Positions 1-12,333 of a DNA stretch of 64,000 nucleotides are shown here, piece by piece (position 1 is the stretch's first letter; each line of letters opens with the position of its first letter). The DNA is from Hirsutella rhossiliensis (taxonomy: Eukaryota; Ascomycota; Sordariomycetes; Hypocreales; Ophiocordycipitaceae). Position numbers and translations under genes: made by a program. The stretch spans positions 248,001 through 312,000 of the forward strand of contig NW_025408670.1 of assembly GCF_020360975.1 (NCBI RefSeq), in the 5' to 3' direction. Under the pieces are notes generated by a model that was not told the origin of the DNA, ran no database searches, and worked only from the letters and a program-made list of their open reading frames with translations.

Positions 1-844
1 GAGCCCGTGAGTGGTACGGTAAAGGGAAACGGCTTATACCACCCAAGACGCTAGTAAATAGTCGCCGCAATACGACGCCCTCGCTAGGACCCCGTGCTGG
101 CGTCATAGCTCAGATGCCCTTCCACGGCTCAACCTTTGCTCTGCCGTCTGCTGTACGTATCATCACACTGTACACAGCTCGCACGTGAAGAAAAAGGATG
201 CGGAGCAGAGGACAGAAGTGACGTTGGCTTGTCATGCGCATGCATGAACCGTACGGGCCCAAACCAACCAGAAGTCTTTGCTCGCCGGCTCTTGACGGGA
301 GCCGGCAACTGATTACGCCACGATGAGGTTGTTGCTGTTTCACAAGCTCTCAACGTACGTCAGGCAGTCTTGGCAGTCGCTGGCTTTGGCTTTAACCAGC
401 TGCCGGCTGGACCAAGATGGCCGAGGTCAGGCGACTGCCACGGTGCAGATGGTCGACGGCCTCGACCTGTGCCTCCAGATGCCGACAGATAGCCGCAAAT
501 CGCGGGGGAGCAGCACGCACAAAACACTGCTGCAAGCAGGCACATGGGGCCAACTCAAAGACAGGCCATGTTCGCCGTGGAGTTTCAGCCGCATGCTTGA
601 CGCCGGCATCGCAGACAACAAAGCGCGCGTCACCAAAGCCCCCTAGGCCCGATGCGTGACACGCGTGGACTTGGCCAAACATTGCCCATGATGAATCAGC
701 AAGGGACAATGGAAGAGCTGGCCAAGGAAGCAGGGTAGAGAAATACGAGTCTCGAGTCGGTTCTGGGTCGGGTGTCAGGCACGGCACTGGGCCAAGATGC
801 CCTGTAGCCACAGTGGACTGAGTGCTCCAGGTACAGTACACAGT

Positions 845-869
845 ACACACACACACACACGCACACACA
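845..869. repeat. CA microsatellite
   Basis: An almost pure alternating AC run of about 25 bases with one G interruption, outside any recognised gene. Confidence 0.85.
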
Positions 870-1464
870 GGTGCCCGCCCACCATCTCAAACCCTTCTAG
901 ACGCGTCACGCGACTAGGCAAACCCTCTCTCTCTCTCCCTCCCCCCCCCTCGCTGGCCATTCTCGAAAGACAGCTCTGGCCTCCGTAGAGGCTTGCATGC
1001 CCGTGTGCACGTCCCGGCAGACGAGACGAAATGTTCCAACCGCATACGGCTTCTTCCGTCGTGCCCACCATCGTGATCCCACCATCGTGATCACGCTGCT
1101 GCATCTCGGCACCAGCATCGCCACTCACTTCGGGAGCCGGCTTGCCTAGCTGGATGACATGGGGCGTCATCTACCGACAAGCCGCCCGGAAAACGATGAG
1201 TAGACGGAGATTAACCACAGCATCTCGGCGATATTGACCCGGAGCTTGTCCACGTGGTGCCGTCCCGTCGCCGTGCGCGCGCAGTGGCCACCCTCATGAG
1301 ACCGGCTCTTCCCCTTCCCAGCCAGCTCGTCAGCTCATGATGACGAACTTCGCCCGAGGCCATCGTTTCCCCGGAGTTGGCTGCCCTGCACACATTGATA
1401 CCAACTGCAGCAGCCGAGCTGTCTCTTTGTTGCCACGGCTGGTTGGACAAAGCCAAGGCCGTAT

Positions 1465-1488
1465 CCCCGTCCCCGTCCCCGTCCCCGT
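1465..1488. repeat. CCCCGT hexamer tandem array (4 units)
   Basis: Four perfect copies of the hexamer CCCCGT lie head to tail in non-coding DNA. It is a short simple repeat with no evident function. Confidence 0.85.
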
Positions 1489-3250
1489 ACATGTACACGC
1501 AACGCACCGGGCCTCCCTCATCTCTCAGAAACAGCTCGGCATGCAGCCCGCTTCTCGTCAAGCAGCCTGGTGTTTTCATGTCTGCGATGCAAAGGCATTC
1601 GGCGTTCCATGTTGGTGATACAAGCCGAGGTCCAAGCGGCACTCGCTGCTGTAGAGTATTCAGTTGCACGGCCGAGGTACACCGACGGCGTCGAGCATGT
1701 CCCGTCTGAAACAATGCCTTGCATTTACGCCTTTGGGCAAGGTCCATATCCAATCAACCTTAACTAATCCTTCGGGCCTATCCATGCTGGCTCAAACGCC
1801 GTCGACGGGAGAGAGATCCCGTCACCACTTGCCGCTCCATCCACACTGGAAAGGCACTACCCGTCCTCCTTTAACCACGTGCAATTATATCACCAACTAG
1901 AGCACCCGGTTCAATGCTGCTCGCCATCCACCACGGTAGCCATCTTGCCCTCAAATTTCTCCTGCTTGAAACGACCAAAACAAAGCTTGAGGCTCGTCGG
2001 CCACTAGCTGCGTGCCTTCCCTGGAACAACCTTTGGTGACCAGGCTGTATATGGATTCAATGACTGCTGAGCAGAACAGACATCCTGACTAGCCTCTGGG
2101 AGCTAGCTCGACTCTGCGTGGCCGCTTCCCCACAAACCTGAACCTGGACATCCTTGGAATCGACCTATGAGGATCGCCGCTACTGTGGGCGGAACGACAC
2201 ACCTCAATTGCACAGCCGAGCGAGTCCCTGGCTGGGTACCTGTTTCAATATCATCAGCAGACGCCTAAGCTTGTCCTCGGCTCGAAACTGAGTCGAGCCC
2301 ATGTTCCCGACTCGTTTTGCGCCCGACTCGACGAGCGCAGCGGGAGCCGAAATCAGGTTTGAAGAAACAGATCTTCAAAACAGCGCACATCACTATATAC
2401 TGACTCGTCGAGCTCGGAGATTAAGGGCCGAAACGAAACACCTACACGAGGAGTTGGCAAACAGGCATTAGTCGGCGCCGTTGAACAGAAGAGACGGGAC
2501 AGCTGGAGCCATGGGTTCTTCGTCCCAGTCATGATTAATCCTAGGGCGTTACTGATGATTGCGCCAACCCAAGAAATATGGGTAACGCGAGATGAACTGG
2601 CCCTTGAATTAAAGTGCCCGAGAATGAGGTCATGGTGAGCAATCCCCCCAGACTCGCGGCGGCTAAATGAGTTGAAGTTCAAAGACCGACGAGGGTTCTA
2701 ATATTAAACCAGTGCGTGTTCTCGTGTCATGACTCAAAAGAACGTCGCAAGCTACTAAAAGACGGACTCAAATGGATCGGGTTCGACGTCTTTCATCGGC
2801 CGGCTGAATCAGCTGGACTATCAACTGGATCCAAATATAAATCTTTCACCTGAAATTTCAGTCTTTGCGAACCGATTTCTTTCTATTCCAGTCCGTACTT
2901 GCGGGACCGCCCGAGCTGAGAACAGATGCTCCATGACTCCGAAGATCAAACATGGAAAGAAGGACGTCGTGGCGCAGCCCGTGGCTATCGCGGGCTATGT
3001 CGTCCTTGCTGAATCCATCTTCAAGGCCCCGAACGGTCTCGAACGCGCCAGGTGACCATAATCTCGTAGCATCTACCCTGGAAGCACAAATGAGTCGTAC
3101 TGGAGCTCTCAATTCGGAGTCAAGAGTGTCAACTTTTCTGCCAAGTATGTGTGTCTCGGCGAAATTGAGCTCGGATCCAAACAGCTGAGATTAGCCCAGA
3201 TTCAAACTTCCCCGTGTAGAACATTTCACGTTATTTACCCTTCTCCTGAG

Positions 3251-3634
3251 TCATCGTATCTGAGTAGTGTCCTGACGAATTGAACGAACATTGTTGGAGT
3301 AGGCCTGAACAAGTGTTTCTCCACGACGCAATGAGCACAGCATGGAACGTTGGCACCCACCCTCTTTCTTGCATTGCGCACTCTTCCAGCGCATGGAGAC
3401 ACATTTGGTTATAGTTCCCCTTGAGGAAGAGAGAAAGGTGACAGTTATGGCGAGGCGCGGGGGGTTGATCAGGTTTGTAAGTTCGGTGAGTCCAGAGGCC
3501 ACAACACCGACGATGGGACTGATGTCGCCCTCGACCAAGTTGACTAATATACTTCCAGATGCGAGTCTTTCCAGAGAAGAAAGTGCAGTGATGAGGCGAG
3601 ATTTGCCTATAGCCAGGTGGGCTAAGTCGGAGAC
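3251..3634 (-). pseudogene. possible relic of a coding exon, family unknown
   Basis: The minus strand stays open here and reads like protein rather than noise. The upstream part contains an alternating hydrophobic stretch (GDISPIVGVVASGLTELTNL) with balanced composition. The frame opens directly after an acceptor-like TAG at about 3635, and a donor-like GTAAGT lies about 80 bp further upstream, so it could be a 3' exon. I found no convincing start exon and no known domain. It may be a decayed gene or a lineage-specific one. Confidence 0.25.
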
Positions 3635-4020
3635 CTAACGCATTAGAGGAGAACGACGGCAGCTCGACCTCAATGTCTCAGGCCGTCCAAGCAGACAATC
3701 CCGCATCTAGACTTACAGTCTTGCGAGAAGAGAAATAAAGGAATCGCGGGACTTTGTACAAAACTCAGTCAGCAAGCTGCGGATTGAAGGTCACACCGGA
3801 CAGGGTAATGAAATCCCGACAGCCCGTAAGCCCGTATTATTGGATCATCAACATGCCACTCCATTCCATGCTGAAGATGACGACACGTGAGCTTAAAAGC
3901 TCGAACGCAGCCGTCAGCGTCGGCTTCCTCCTCGGATTCCAACCGACTCCGTCAACCTCGAGCCCCTGATCTTTCTCTGCCTTTGAAACACCCCATTTTT
4001 GGGCACTCCGGAGACTGAAC

Positions 4021-4642
4021 ATGACACTGCCTTTCACTTCGTATCGCAAGCTCGCGCTTGGCTGCCTCGTCGCCTTCGCTGCCTTTACCCTCGGCGAATC
4101 GGCCCCGCGTCGTCCAACGAGCCCCGCGATGCCGTCATCTCAAATGCAGCCACACAGGCCGGCAAACGGGCCCGAACCCGCTCAACAAGCTAGCTGTCAC
4201 GCTGCGGCAAACCGGCTCGTCGCCCCCGACCGTGCGCGCCACCGTCACCAACAAGAACTACTTCCCCGTTACAATCGTAGCCTACCAGTCGCCCCTGGAT
4301 CAGCTGGCCCTGCAACTCGGTATGCTGTCCATCACACCCGCCGGCTCCAAGACGCCGCTCGAGCTGCGGGTCGTCAAGGTCAAGCGGGTGTGGCCTCCCC
4401 CCGAAGGGTCGCTCATCGTCATCCAGCCGGGAGCGAGCGCCACCAATGACATGGTAATTCAGGAACCAACGGTCCCGATGGATAAGCTCGACAGGAAAGC
4501 CACCGTCGTCTTCAGCGGCGACTGGATCGCAGTCTGGCCCCGACCGAGGAATCAAATCAGCAAATCCGAGATTGAGAACGCGAGCGAGAGCGCCTTTTCA
4601 GGCCCCTTCTCAACACGCGCCCTTGAGATTAGGGTTAAATAG
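4021..4642 (+). CDS. small secreted protein resembling a standalone deuterolysin (M35) propeptide
   Basis: The ATG at 4021 begins a good signal peptide (MTLPFTSYRKLALGCLVAFA and on to an Ala-Pro cleavage zone). The body, in another frame, has a beta-rich segment with LNKLAVTLR, TVTNKNYFPVT, SPLDQLALQLG and a late IQPGASATNDM. These resemble the layout of the propeptide of fungal deuterolysins, whose mature HExxH domain is absent before the stop at 4640-4642. Frames 1 and 2 can be joined by a 49-nt intron at 4109-4157 (GTCGTC..CACACAG), giving about 190 aa, but its donor is poor. Alternatively, frame 3 carries plausible coding sequence (ASSNEPRDAVISNAATQAGK) between them, which would mean two frameshifts. 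The role could be a protease inhibitor or chaperone (inference). Confidence 0.5.
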
Positions 4643-5417
4643 TCACATGTACTACCTGTGTTTTGGGACCAACGTGCCTACGAACGTTCTTTGCTCGGAG
4701 ACTATGGCAAAGCACAAGGCTGGCCTCTGAGAGCCTGTTTGTGTGGGCTTTCACGAGTAGGGGTATGTCAAAGTACGCCTCTGGTAGTAGTAACTTGCAC
4801 CGGCAGAAAGGGTCAGGGCAGCTAGATCAGTACCAAATAGCAAGTGCCAATACCGGGCACTGCTCTATGACGTGCATGTGACCAGATCATCACGACCAGG
4901 TATAATGCAAAGGTCTGGTGCTTCAGTCGGCGTACCAAAACTGTCCATCTCGCAGATTACCGAACTCCCGACTTAACATTATTCCATGCCTTGCAAGTAT
5001 GTGTGGGAAGCCATCTGAACTAACCCTGTGACCTATAATGTATGTTGGCAGTTTGCGATTGGGCCTTGTTGTCGTACAAGGTTCACCACCAATCAAATCA
5101 ATAGAAACACGTCGTTGCTCCTTCGCTCCAAGGCTCACACTATGGCAGAAGACGAGCAAAAAGCCACTGTGGAATTCCAAGAACGCGGGCGATACCAATA
5201 TTGGGCTTCACCAAGTCTTAGTCGAAGTATTTAGAGAGTCTCGTTGATTTCATAGCAACACGAAGTAAAGACTGTATGTACATGTAAAAAGAACATGGAC
5301 TCGTGAATCACTCTTCCCCGACAGATCCACGGCAACCTCGCCTTCCCTGCGTCCAAAGTTGGCGTTTGATTTCCGAAGGGCCTGTCTTGTAGGCGGCATC
5401 AAGTGCTATCGCACCAT
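4643..5417. other. intergenic, no gene seen
   Basis: This is spacer downstream of the secreted protein and downstream of the hydrophobin, which ends at 5418 on the minus strand, so the two genes converge. Short frames of up to about 90 codons exist on both strands but none shows a motif. Confidence 0.6.
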
Positions 5418-5777
5418 TTAAAGAAGTTTGAGGCAGTTCAGCGCAACGACATTGATAAGAGTTCCCTGATGGACACATTAGCCGGGGCTCGCCGCAACGA
5501 GTTCCCGCACATTGGAGGATGTGGAGATCATTCTTACAGCAGGGGCATCTGTCGTGCAGCAGTAGGCGCTGTTGTTGCAGTTTTCTCCGACAACTGCAAC
5601 GAGGCAGTTGAGAAGTCCGGTGCAGCAGACTTGCTTCTGGCCGCTGGCGGAGCAGGTGGTGCCGCCGCCGCCGCTGCCGCCGCCGTTGCCGGGGCCACCG
5701 CGAGCCTCGAGCTCGGTGGGGACGGCGATGGCAGTGGCGGCCAGGGCAAGAACGGAGAAGGCAGCGGTGTACTTCAT
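5418..5777 (-). CDS. hydrophobin (class I-like, short loops)
   Basis: A small secreted amphipathic protein that assembles at hyphal or spore surfaces. The exons are 5777-5538 and 5465-5418, and the 72-nt intron has GTAAGA, a CTAAT-like branch and CAG ends. The product is 95 aa. It has a signal peptide (about residues 1-18), a short Gly-rich linker, then eight Cys in the hydrophobin order C-CC-C-C-CC-C. Spacing is C-X8-CC-X5-C-X8-C-X5-CC-X16-C, and the C-terminus GTLINVVALNC is typical of class I-type members. The CC-X5-C interval is much shorter than in classical class I proteins. The start is set by the signal peptide; a longer in-frame upstream reading lacks any feature. A TATA box lies about 130 bp upstream of the ATG. 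Confidence 0.9.
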
Positions 5778-5908
5778 TTTGGCGGGTGGGTTGCTGTTGG
5801 ATAGCGAAGGGGAATTGTGTTTGAAAGATTGAAGTGATTGAAGATGCTTGAGATGCTTGGTTGGAAGGCTTGATGATTTGAATTTGAGATTGAGGGACAC
5901 GAGGAGGG

Positions 5909-5916
5909 TTTATATA
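5909..5916 (-). promoter_or_regulatory. TATA box of the hydrophobin gene
   Basis: On the minus strand the sequence TATATAAA lies about 130 bp upstream of the hydrophobin ATG (5777), leaving room for a CA- and TC-rich 5' leader. Placement and sequence fit a highly expressed fungal surface-protein gene. Confidence 0.5.
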
Positions 5917-8064
5917 GACTTCCGGAACGCGGCAACAAGGGCACGAGCAAGCAGGATCATCCTCTTTGCCTCCAGTCCTGATGTCCCGCTTGCCGCCCGC
6001 CCATCACGCTTGTTGCGGAAGCCATGTCGCTAGCCATCTACATGTTCTACCCTGCCACGCACCATCGTGAGGCGTCTTCAGCTAGATCATGAAGCTGAAC
6101 GAACATGGATTCTGGGCATCGTGCGATTGCGGGATTGATGCTCCGCCCCGGGCAGCCACATTCTGAGCCGTCCCAGCCAAACCCAAAGCCGTTAAGCTGG
6201 CAGAGGCTTGCCTTAAGCGCGACTCTTCGCAACAATAGTTTCATCAGGTTTTCCCCCATGCAGGTTAGAGCTCAATGGCTCACCATGGTCGTGTGCTCAA
6301 CATTGCATGCAGGAACCGCCGTCAAGACGCGGATGCTGGCTCCCGACTTCCGTCCGCTGCAGAGTAGCAGAGAAGCCAACTAACATGCTTTGACTAAGAC
6401 TTCGCGAAACACGTTTACTTCAAGTGAATGCGATCTGAGAGCCACGTGTGTACTGTATACGATCTGTAGAGTACACACTTGCTGTTCTTGGACCAGCACC
6501 ATAAACCCCTGTCCCGAAATTGATTCGACTAGCACGTGGTCCAACCCCATGTCCATGAGAATCAGTATGCTCCGAGTGGACATGGAAGCTCGTGCTGGCT
6601 TGGCTGATGGCGTCGAAGGTTCAGACTGCCCAGGCGGCTTATGTCCCGTAATAGCTCGAAGCATCGAACATTTCGTCAGGTCTTGGCGATCGACAACGGC
6701 GGGGACATCCAATGAGAGACTCCATAGGAGGAAGATCGCGTTTAAACCCACTTATTGATGGAGATCTCCACTGCTAAGACCCGACCGTTTTTCGAGTTAT
6801 TACATGCGACGAGCCACTGACATCACACTTGTTGATGGTGATTGGACTCGACGTGCCGAGACATGCCGCAGATGGGGCTGCCAGTCCATTTTGATGCCGC
6901 ATTGTGGCTTCGAGCTACGATCTAGCAGCTTGGGCTAAAGCCGCCCTGGACTCAACCAGGGCGCTTAAGAGACTCGAGCCGTCTTAGCCTGGATGCCAAG
7001 TCCGGGGCGAAAAGGACAGGCCCACAACAAGAACTGGCATCTCATAAATCCATTACCATCTTTGAACCACCGTTGTCAGCCGATTACGTCAATATATCTA
7101 GGCGGGTGGCATGCTTCAGCCGCATTGTCAGCACTTCCTGACCTATAGTAGTATCGCCAAAAGCTTCTCGCCGCAACAATTTGGCATGCCCTCCCACTTA
7201 CAAGCACGGCAAGACATGTATGCCGGTCCAGAAACCGCCACGCGCGGGGTGATGATTGGCTTGCGGCCTAGCTCCATCTGTGCTCCCTGCCCCCTTTCCC
7301 CCCAGGATCTGCTTTTGCCACTTTCAGCCTGCCGTGTCTCGGCGGATCGCGGCTCCGGTGATTGTCGTCGGATGGAGAAACCGGATTCAAGCCTCGTCGC
7401 TCACCGCTTGGGCTGTCAAAGTGCTGCAACACAGCATTCAGCAGGGAGGGAGAGTGGCAGATCGACCTGGAGGAGATCAGGCGGACAGGTTATTCCGGAA
7501 TGGCCTGATGGCCTGATGGCCTGATCGGACATATATACAGTAGAGACCGAGGAGAATAGACTGAGAATCTGGTCGCAACCAGCTCGGTCGCCCGTCTGCC
7601 GGAACCTCGGGCATGATGCACACAGAAAACCTGGAGAATGATGGCCGCTACAGCACATGAGGCTAGCCTCGTCCCTCCTGTCTATTCTTACTCGTAGAGT
7701 CAGTGGCCGCCGATGAGAGATCGGAACTCGCGATCTCTTTGCGGTGAGCACGGGCGGCTAGAACATCTCATGAACCCGGCACTAACAGATCCTACCAGCC
7801 TCCGTATGCCTGACTAGCGATAGCCGAGATGCTTCGATCTACCGAAAATCGTCTCGGCATATTAATTATTCACGCAGCTCACCCCGGGTGCATGGAGCTT
7901 GCTTAGTGCTAAGCCGCTTCCCCTGTCGGATCTGATCTGACAGCTCAGCGATCGACACAAGAAGTTGCCTAAGAGGGGTTTTCTGACCACAAGGCTCACG
8001 TCAAAGGACGCTATTGTCCTCCTGCATAAACTAGTGTGCTGTTTCCCATCAGGGGCCTCTCAAA

Positions 8065-8343
8065 CTAATTACTGTACTTCGTTGAAAACGCCTGCTCGGC
8101 GAGAGCATCACCTGCCATTGCCTCTCCGCTGGCGCCAGGGCTATCGGAGTTGAAGTCGTATGGGATGGGAGTCCTCCACGCCGATCCCCGCATCGCCCTA
8201 ACGCCGCACCTTTTCAGCTCCGAGGTCATGAAAGTGTCGTTTTCGGTGCTTGCTTCTTTCATGTTGGGTACGGCAGAACCTTGATTGAGGTTGGCGCCGG
8301 ATGCTGTTGCGACGGCCCGTGCCGTTCGTACGTGCAGTGCAGC
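8065..8343 (-). pseudogene. possible C-terminal exon relic, family unknown
   Basis: The minus-strand frame ending at TAG 8065-8067 reads like genuine protein: Ala-rich start, then NMKEASTENDTFMTSELKRC and WRTPIPYDFNSDSPG before an acidic tail. It can begin at an acceptor-like CTAAG about 8344. There is no start exon and no domain that I recognise. It may be the tail of a decayed gene in this gene-poor zone. Confidence 0.3.
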
Positions 8344-10984
8344 CTTAGACTGGCTTTCAAATATAATTAGCCGACAAGTCACCCATACATATGCACCTAC
8401 ATAAGCTCAGCCACAAGCTGTTGCAGGTGTTGTGCTGAAGTCAAGAGCGTAGAGGAGCACACATCCTATACCTCTTGATCCGCAACTTGCTCCCGCAGAC
8501 TACGAGGGAAGACATTGAGTACACTGCCATGAGTTCGTCGGTTGAAGAAAACTCAACGAGAGTCCTGTAGTACGAGACTAACTAGAGCTTCGCGATGCCT
8601 TGATTCATTGGCAGATATCCTGGACACCCCCTTTCTGATCCCCTGGAGCTGCCAGCCACGTCCTCTTAGAACAGGAGTAATCAGGACTGCAGCCACCAGC
8701 GGTAAAGACGTTTGAAGGCATTTTCCCTGTTCAATTCATTTGTCGGATCCGACGGCGACATGTTAGAACCGGGCATGTCTTGGAAGTGGCAAAGCAATGA
8801 TGCATATGGGGCGCGTGAGAAGTTTGATCTTCTCAAGCTTAGCTGCTTCGCACATGCACAGTAGCTCAACCAGCTCGTGGCTTCAGCTCGAGCGTGGTGT
8901 TATCACGGCCTTGTGGACGGCGCATCTCGCGCTTAAGTTATTTATTTGCCAGCAACTTAATCTATCAGGCCTAGTCTGGAGCCCTTTTTTGCGTTATCCG
9001 TTGCCCCCATAAAGGATTTGCTTTGTGATGAGCGTTCACGTTTTCGGGAATGGAACCATGACTGTCAGACAGCTACGGACGAGAAGAAAATACGAACCCG
9101 TGGACTATACAGCGCAGAATGCTCAACTAATCAATATTGTTGACTCACCTGTAAAGTTCTGTCCACGCCGCAACCCCAAGTAGATTTCGGCCGTCGGATT
9201 TATAAAGTTTAGTTGGGCCTCAATGTTATGAAGGCTGCGACATTCATAGTGTGCTACCTACCGAAGGTCCTGTTTGCAAGACCACCCAGAAGAAGCCGCC
9301 AAATGGCACGAACTCTTCCCGAGGTATCATTTCACTCTGGGGAGCATTTTCGGCTCAAAATCCAGACTTTAAGTTAGTCTACGACGACAGGAAACGAGGC
9401 GGACTGTACGAAAGATGCAAAATATTGGAGCCGTTATGGTGAAGGAAATCAGCCAGCAACGATAAGGGAGAGATTTCTGATGGAGCAAAGTGAAGTGCTG
9501 CCCATAATACGTCCCCCGCTTATCACGTTTTACAATGGTAGGTATGATCAACATGCCCCTGAAATCCGTGACAAAAATAGGGGGGCGGGGGCCGAGGGGG
9601 AGGGAGGAGAAAACCGGTTCACGATTCGGCTTCCTCAGCCACGGGCTGCCCAAGCACAGAACACTACATCTCCCCCACACTGTAGGAGACAGCGAGAAGG
9701 ATGAGGATATAAAGCCGCTCAAGGCCAGCAAAAGGGCGACTAGATCGTTGCATGCATCTTAGATGGTGAGGTACTTTCAAAGTAAGCCATTCGTGGCCGC
9801 CGCCCCCGATCCCTTTACATTCGGGTCTACCGTCATCTCAAGCCGGAGGGGACACATTCGGGTAGGAAGGCTTTGGGTCATTGCCTCCACAACCTTGACC
9901 TCAGGCTCGTGCCTTTCTCCAACTTCGTATGCTTGCGGATTTTTCTGCTTCCCTTGAGCCCGCTTGTGAATTTCTAGCGGGTAAGAACAGGCATTGTCAA
10001 TGGTATGGGCTATTGTTGTGTCGTGTTACGCTCATTGTGCTTCATGAATACCAGCTCCCACTGTTCGGCACGCCCGTCGGCGAGCTCCGCGACACGCCCG
10101 AGCCTTCGCGGAAACAGGCCAAGATACACGTGCCCACGTGTCTGGACAAATCTGCTACATTTATACGGGAGGATCGAGTACCAATCTATGTTGCTCGCAT
10201 GCTGGGTTCATATGTGCTGGTGTAGCTCATGTTTCGCCTATGCAACGACAAATACACGAACTATATGGGCAACGAGATATACTGCTTGGCCAAACGGGCA
10301 ACGAGAACTGCAGAGAAAGTGCGCGTTTTCCAGTTGCAACGGCCGTTATGTCGCGAGGGAAAGAGCCTAAGGCGCGCAGGCCACAGGCAGGCAACAAAGT
10401 CTTAGGCTAAAAAACAGCTGTATAAGCTTGTATTGTGGTACTCAGTATACAAGAGGGATGCGGTAATATAGCTACTGGCAGTTACTATTTCATATATTCT
10501 AAATTATCAAGTGTTGCAGGCTATAAAGAGTAATGCCTTGACGTGACGAAATTGGCATCTCATTGGGTTCGGATGAGCAAATACGATTGGCTTTGGATCC
10601 CTTGGTGAGCACTTTCCCTTTTCGGGTGTTAATAATAGCTTCGTTTATCGATATTTTAATCATTCAGCCCAAGATATTGTACTGTAGAGGAACATCACCC
10701 GTACAATAGATATTCTTTTGTCTTAAGCGTTTACAAGAATGCACACAAGACCTAGACTTACCCTTGTTTATTAGTATTCCATTCTCTAAGTCACCCAAGG
10801 CATTTACAAGACTACTCTCTTCAAGAGACACCACCCATAATGATAACCTCCAGTGGACTCCTTCATCACTATGGAATCAAGCCCCCCGAAAGAGGGTGCA
10901 GACGAGTCGTAGGTTCGGACGTGAAGAGCCGCACTGAAGAATCCTCAATCGACTCAACCCGTTCAGAAGAACGAGTACACAGTT

Positions 10985-11190
10985 ACGGCACGGAAGACCG
11001 CGACGGCAGGGGAGCAAGGGACGAGACACGCAGTGCAAAACACTCAAGAAGCCACCCGGCACTCAAACACAGTCAATAGCGACAAGACAACAACTACATG
11101 CTGGGCCCGCCCGATTGGAAGAAAGGGGAAGCGACCGGAGGGAAGCACACCGTGGAGTGGAACGGAAGAGTACCCAAGCAGGCCGCAAAG
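10985..11190. repeat. diverged direct duplication, copy 1
   Basis: Similar in order and composition to 11740-11930. The best-matching core is CTACATGCTGGGCCCGCCCG here against CTGCATCCTGGGCCACCCCG in copy 2, followed by parallel GAAGGG..CGAC..GAGCAGG blocks. The offset is about 720-740 bp. Neither copy is coding. This may be an old duplicated or transposon-derived segment. Confidence 0.35.
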
Positions 11191-11739
11191 ACGGTAGGTG
11201 ACGCGGCTTGTCTCACGGGGTTAGACGCCTTTCCTCGTCGCTGGCAGCGATGAATCAGACTTCTCTGTTCCTTCATCCCAATCGTCTATGTCACGTCCGG
11301 GGAGTCTGACATTTTGTGTATCGCCTGTCCGCACAGGTGTCTGGACGCTGCCGTCTTTAACAGGCTTCATCCTTCTCCGGGAGACCGACGCAAGGCAAGC
11401 AAAGCACTCTATTGAGAATGTGTCTTCTCGACCTTTTTTGCTGATTCTGACGGGGAGACAGGAATGGAACAAGCAGACTTCCTCGGAGATCGCCTTCTTG
11501 CCTAGGGTGCCGGCTACCTCACGCCCCTGCTGAGCCTGTCCACGGGAGAGGTAATCGAAAAATTCCTATCTCGAGTTGATGATGTGACTAGTCTCTCGTG
11601 TGAGTGCCTCTGCTGCTGCTTCCATCGGGACGCAAGGGTAGTCCTGACATACATATTGATGTGCACGATACATGGAGACAATAGGGACGGGACGACTATC
11701 GCGGACCGGTATGGGAGGAGCAAACAATCTTGACTACGC

Positions 11740-11930
11740 GAGTGAACACGGGCAAGAGACCAACGCGTTGCAAAGTGTCAACACACGAAACTGAGTACCA
11801 CTCCCATAAAGTTCACACCCGAAAACTGCATCCTGGGCCACCCCGACCGGCGGAAGGGCGACGAGGGACGAGGAGAGTGCACCTTGAGAGGGAAAGATAC
11901 GTGAGCAGGTAGAGAACTGTGGATGTGACG
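11740..11930. repeat. diverged direct duplication, copy 2
   Basis: Partner of 10985-11190. The similarity is by eye, interrupted by small indels, and no terminal repeats or target-site duplications were found. Confidence 0.35.
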
Positions 11931-12333
11931 GGAAGTCACTTGCACACGTGCCCCATTTTAGGTGAGGTCGGATGTTGGAACAGTCAGGTCGGATGGAAAA
12001 GGACCGGAGACACTCACTCTACCAAGACAAGCTCCACGATCCGTGACTTTCCTACTTTCTCCTCTCTTCTTATCTCCCGCTACATTCGATAATCTGAAAC
12101 ATGCTATGCCAAAGCAGCGCTCATGTGAAGATTTCCTCCTCGTAATGCTGTGCTTTGACATTGGTGTACGTCGCTACCTTTTCAAACGGCACTATGAAAC
12201 ACCCATATGGCTTGCGGATCAGGAGCAGCAGCAACAGCCCCCTTCCATGGTCCCTGCTTAGCCCCCTGCTCGTTTGGTCTTCTCATAGCTCTTTGATCTC
12301 ATTTCCCTTCTTTCTTAAGTCCAAGATAGCACG

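Larger units (their letters stand above)
1..4020. other. gene-poor region
   Basis: I see no intact gene in this stretch. Short reading frames on both strands overlap and lack conserved motifs. It contains a CA microsatellite near 850, a pyrimidine-rich run near 925-950, a CCCCGT hexamer array near 1470, a twice-repeated 14-mer near 1066-1093 and one stretch of coding character on the minus strand (3251-3634), listed separately. Confidence 0.6.
5918..12333. other. long gene-poor region
   Basis: About 6.4 kb without an intact gene. It includes a tandem GGCCTGAT octamer near 7500-7525, one possible coding relic on the minus strand (8065-8343), an AT-rich patch around 10.4-10.8 kb and a diverged duplicated segment at 10.98-11.2 and 11.74-11.93 kb. 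The frames at 6380-6758 are open on both strands but show no protein features. Confidence 0.6.

Noticed and set aside
4627..4640. TTAGGGTTAA, telomere-repeat-like
   Set aside because: Less than two repeat units and part of the coding end of the secreted protein; not evidence for a telomere.
5478..5900. Longer hydrophobin reading from an upstream ATG at 5900
   Set aside because: The 41-residue extension would bury the signal peptide and overlaps the leader next to the TATA box.
6380..6758. Two opposed frames of about 122 codons
   Set aside because: Neither has a domain, a good start context or splice partners; mutual openness suggests chance.
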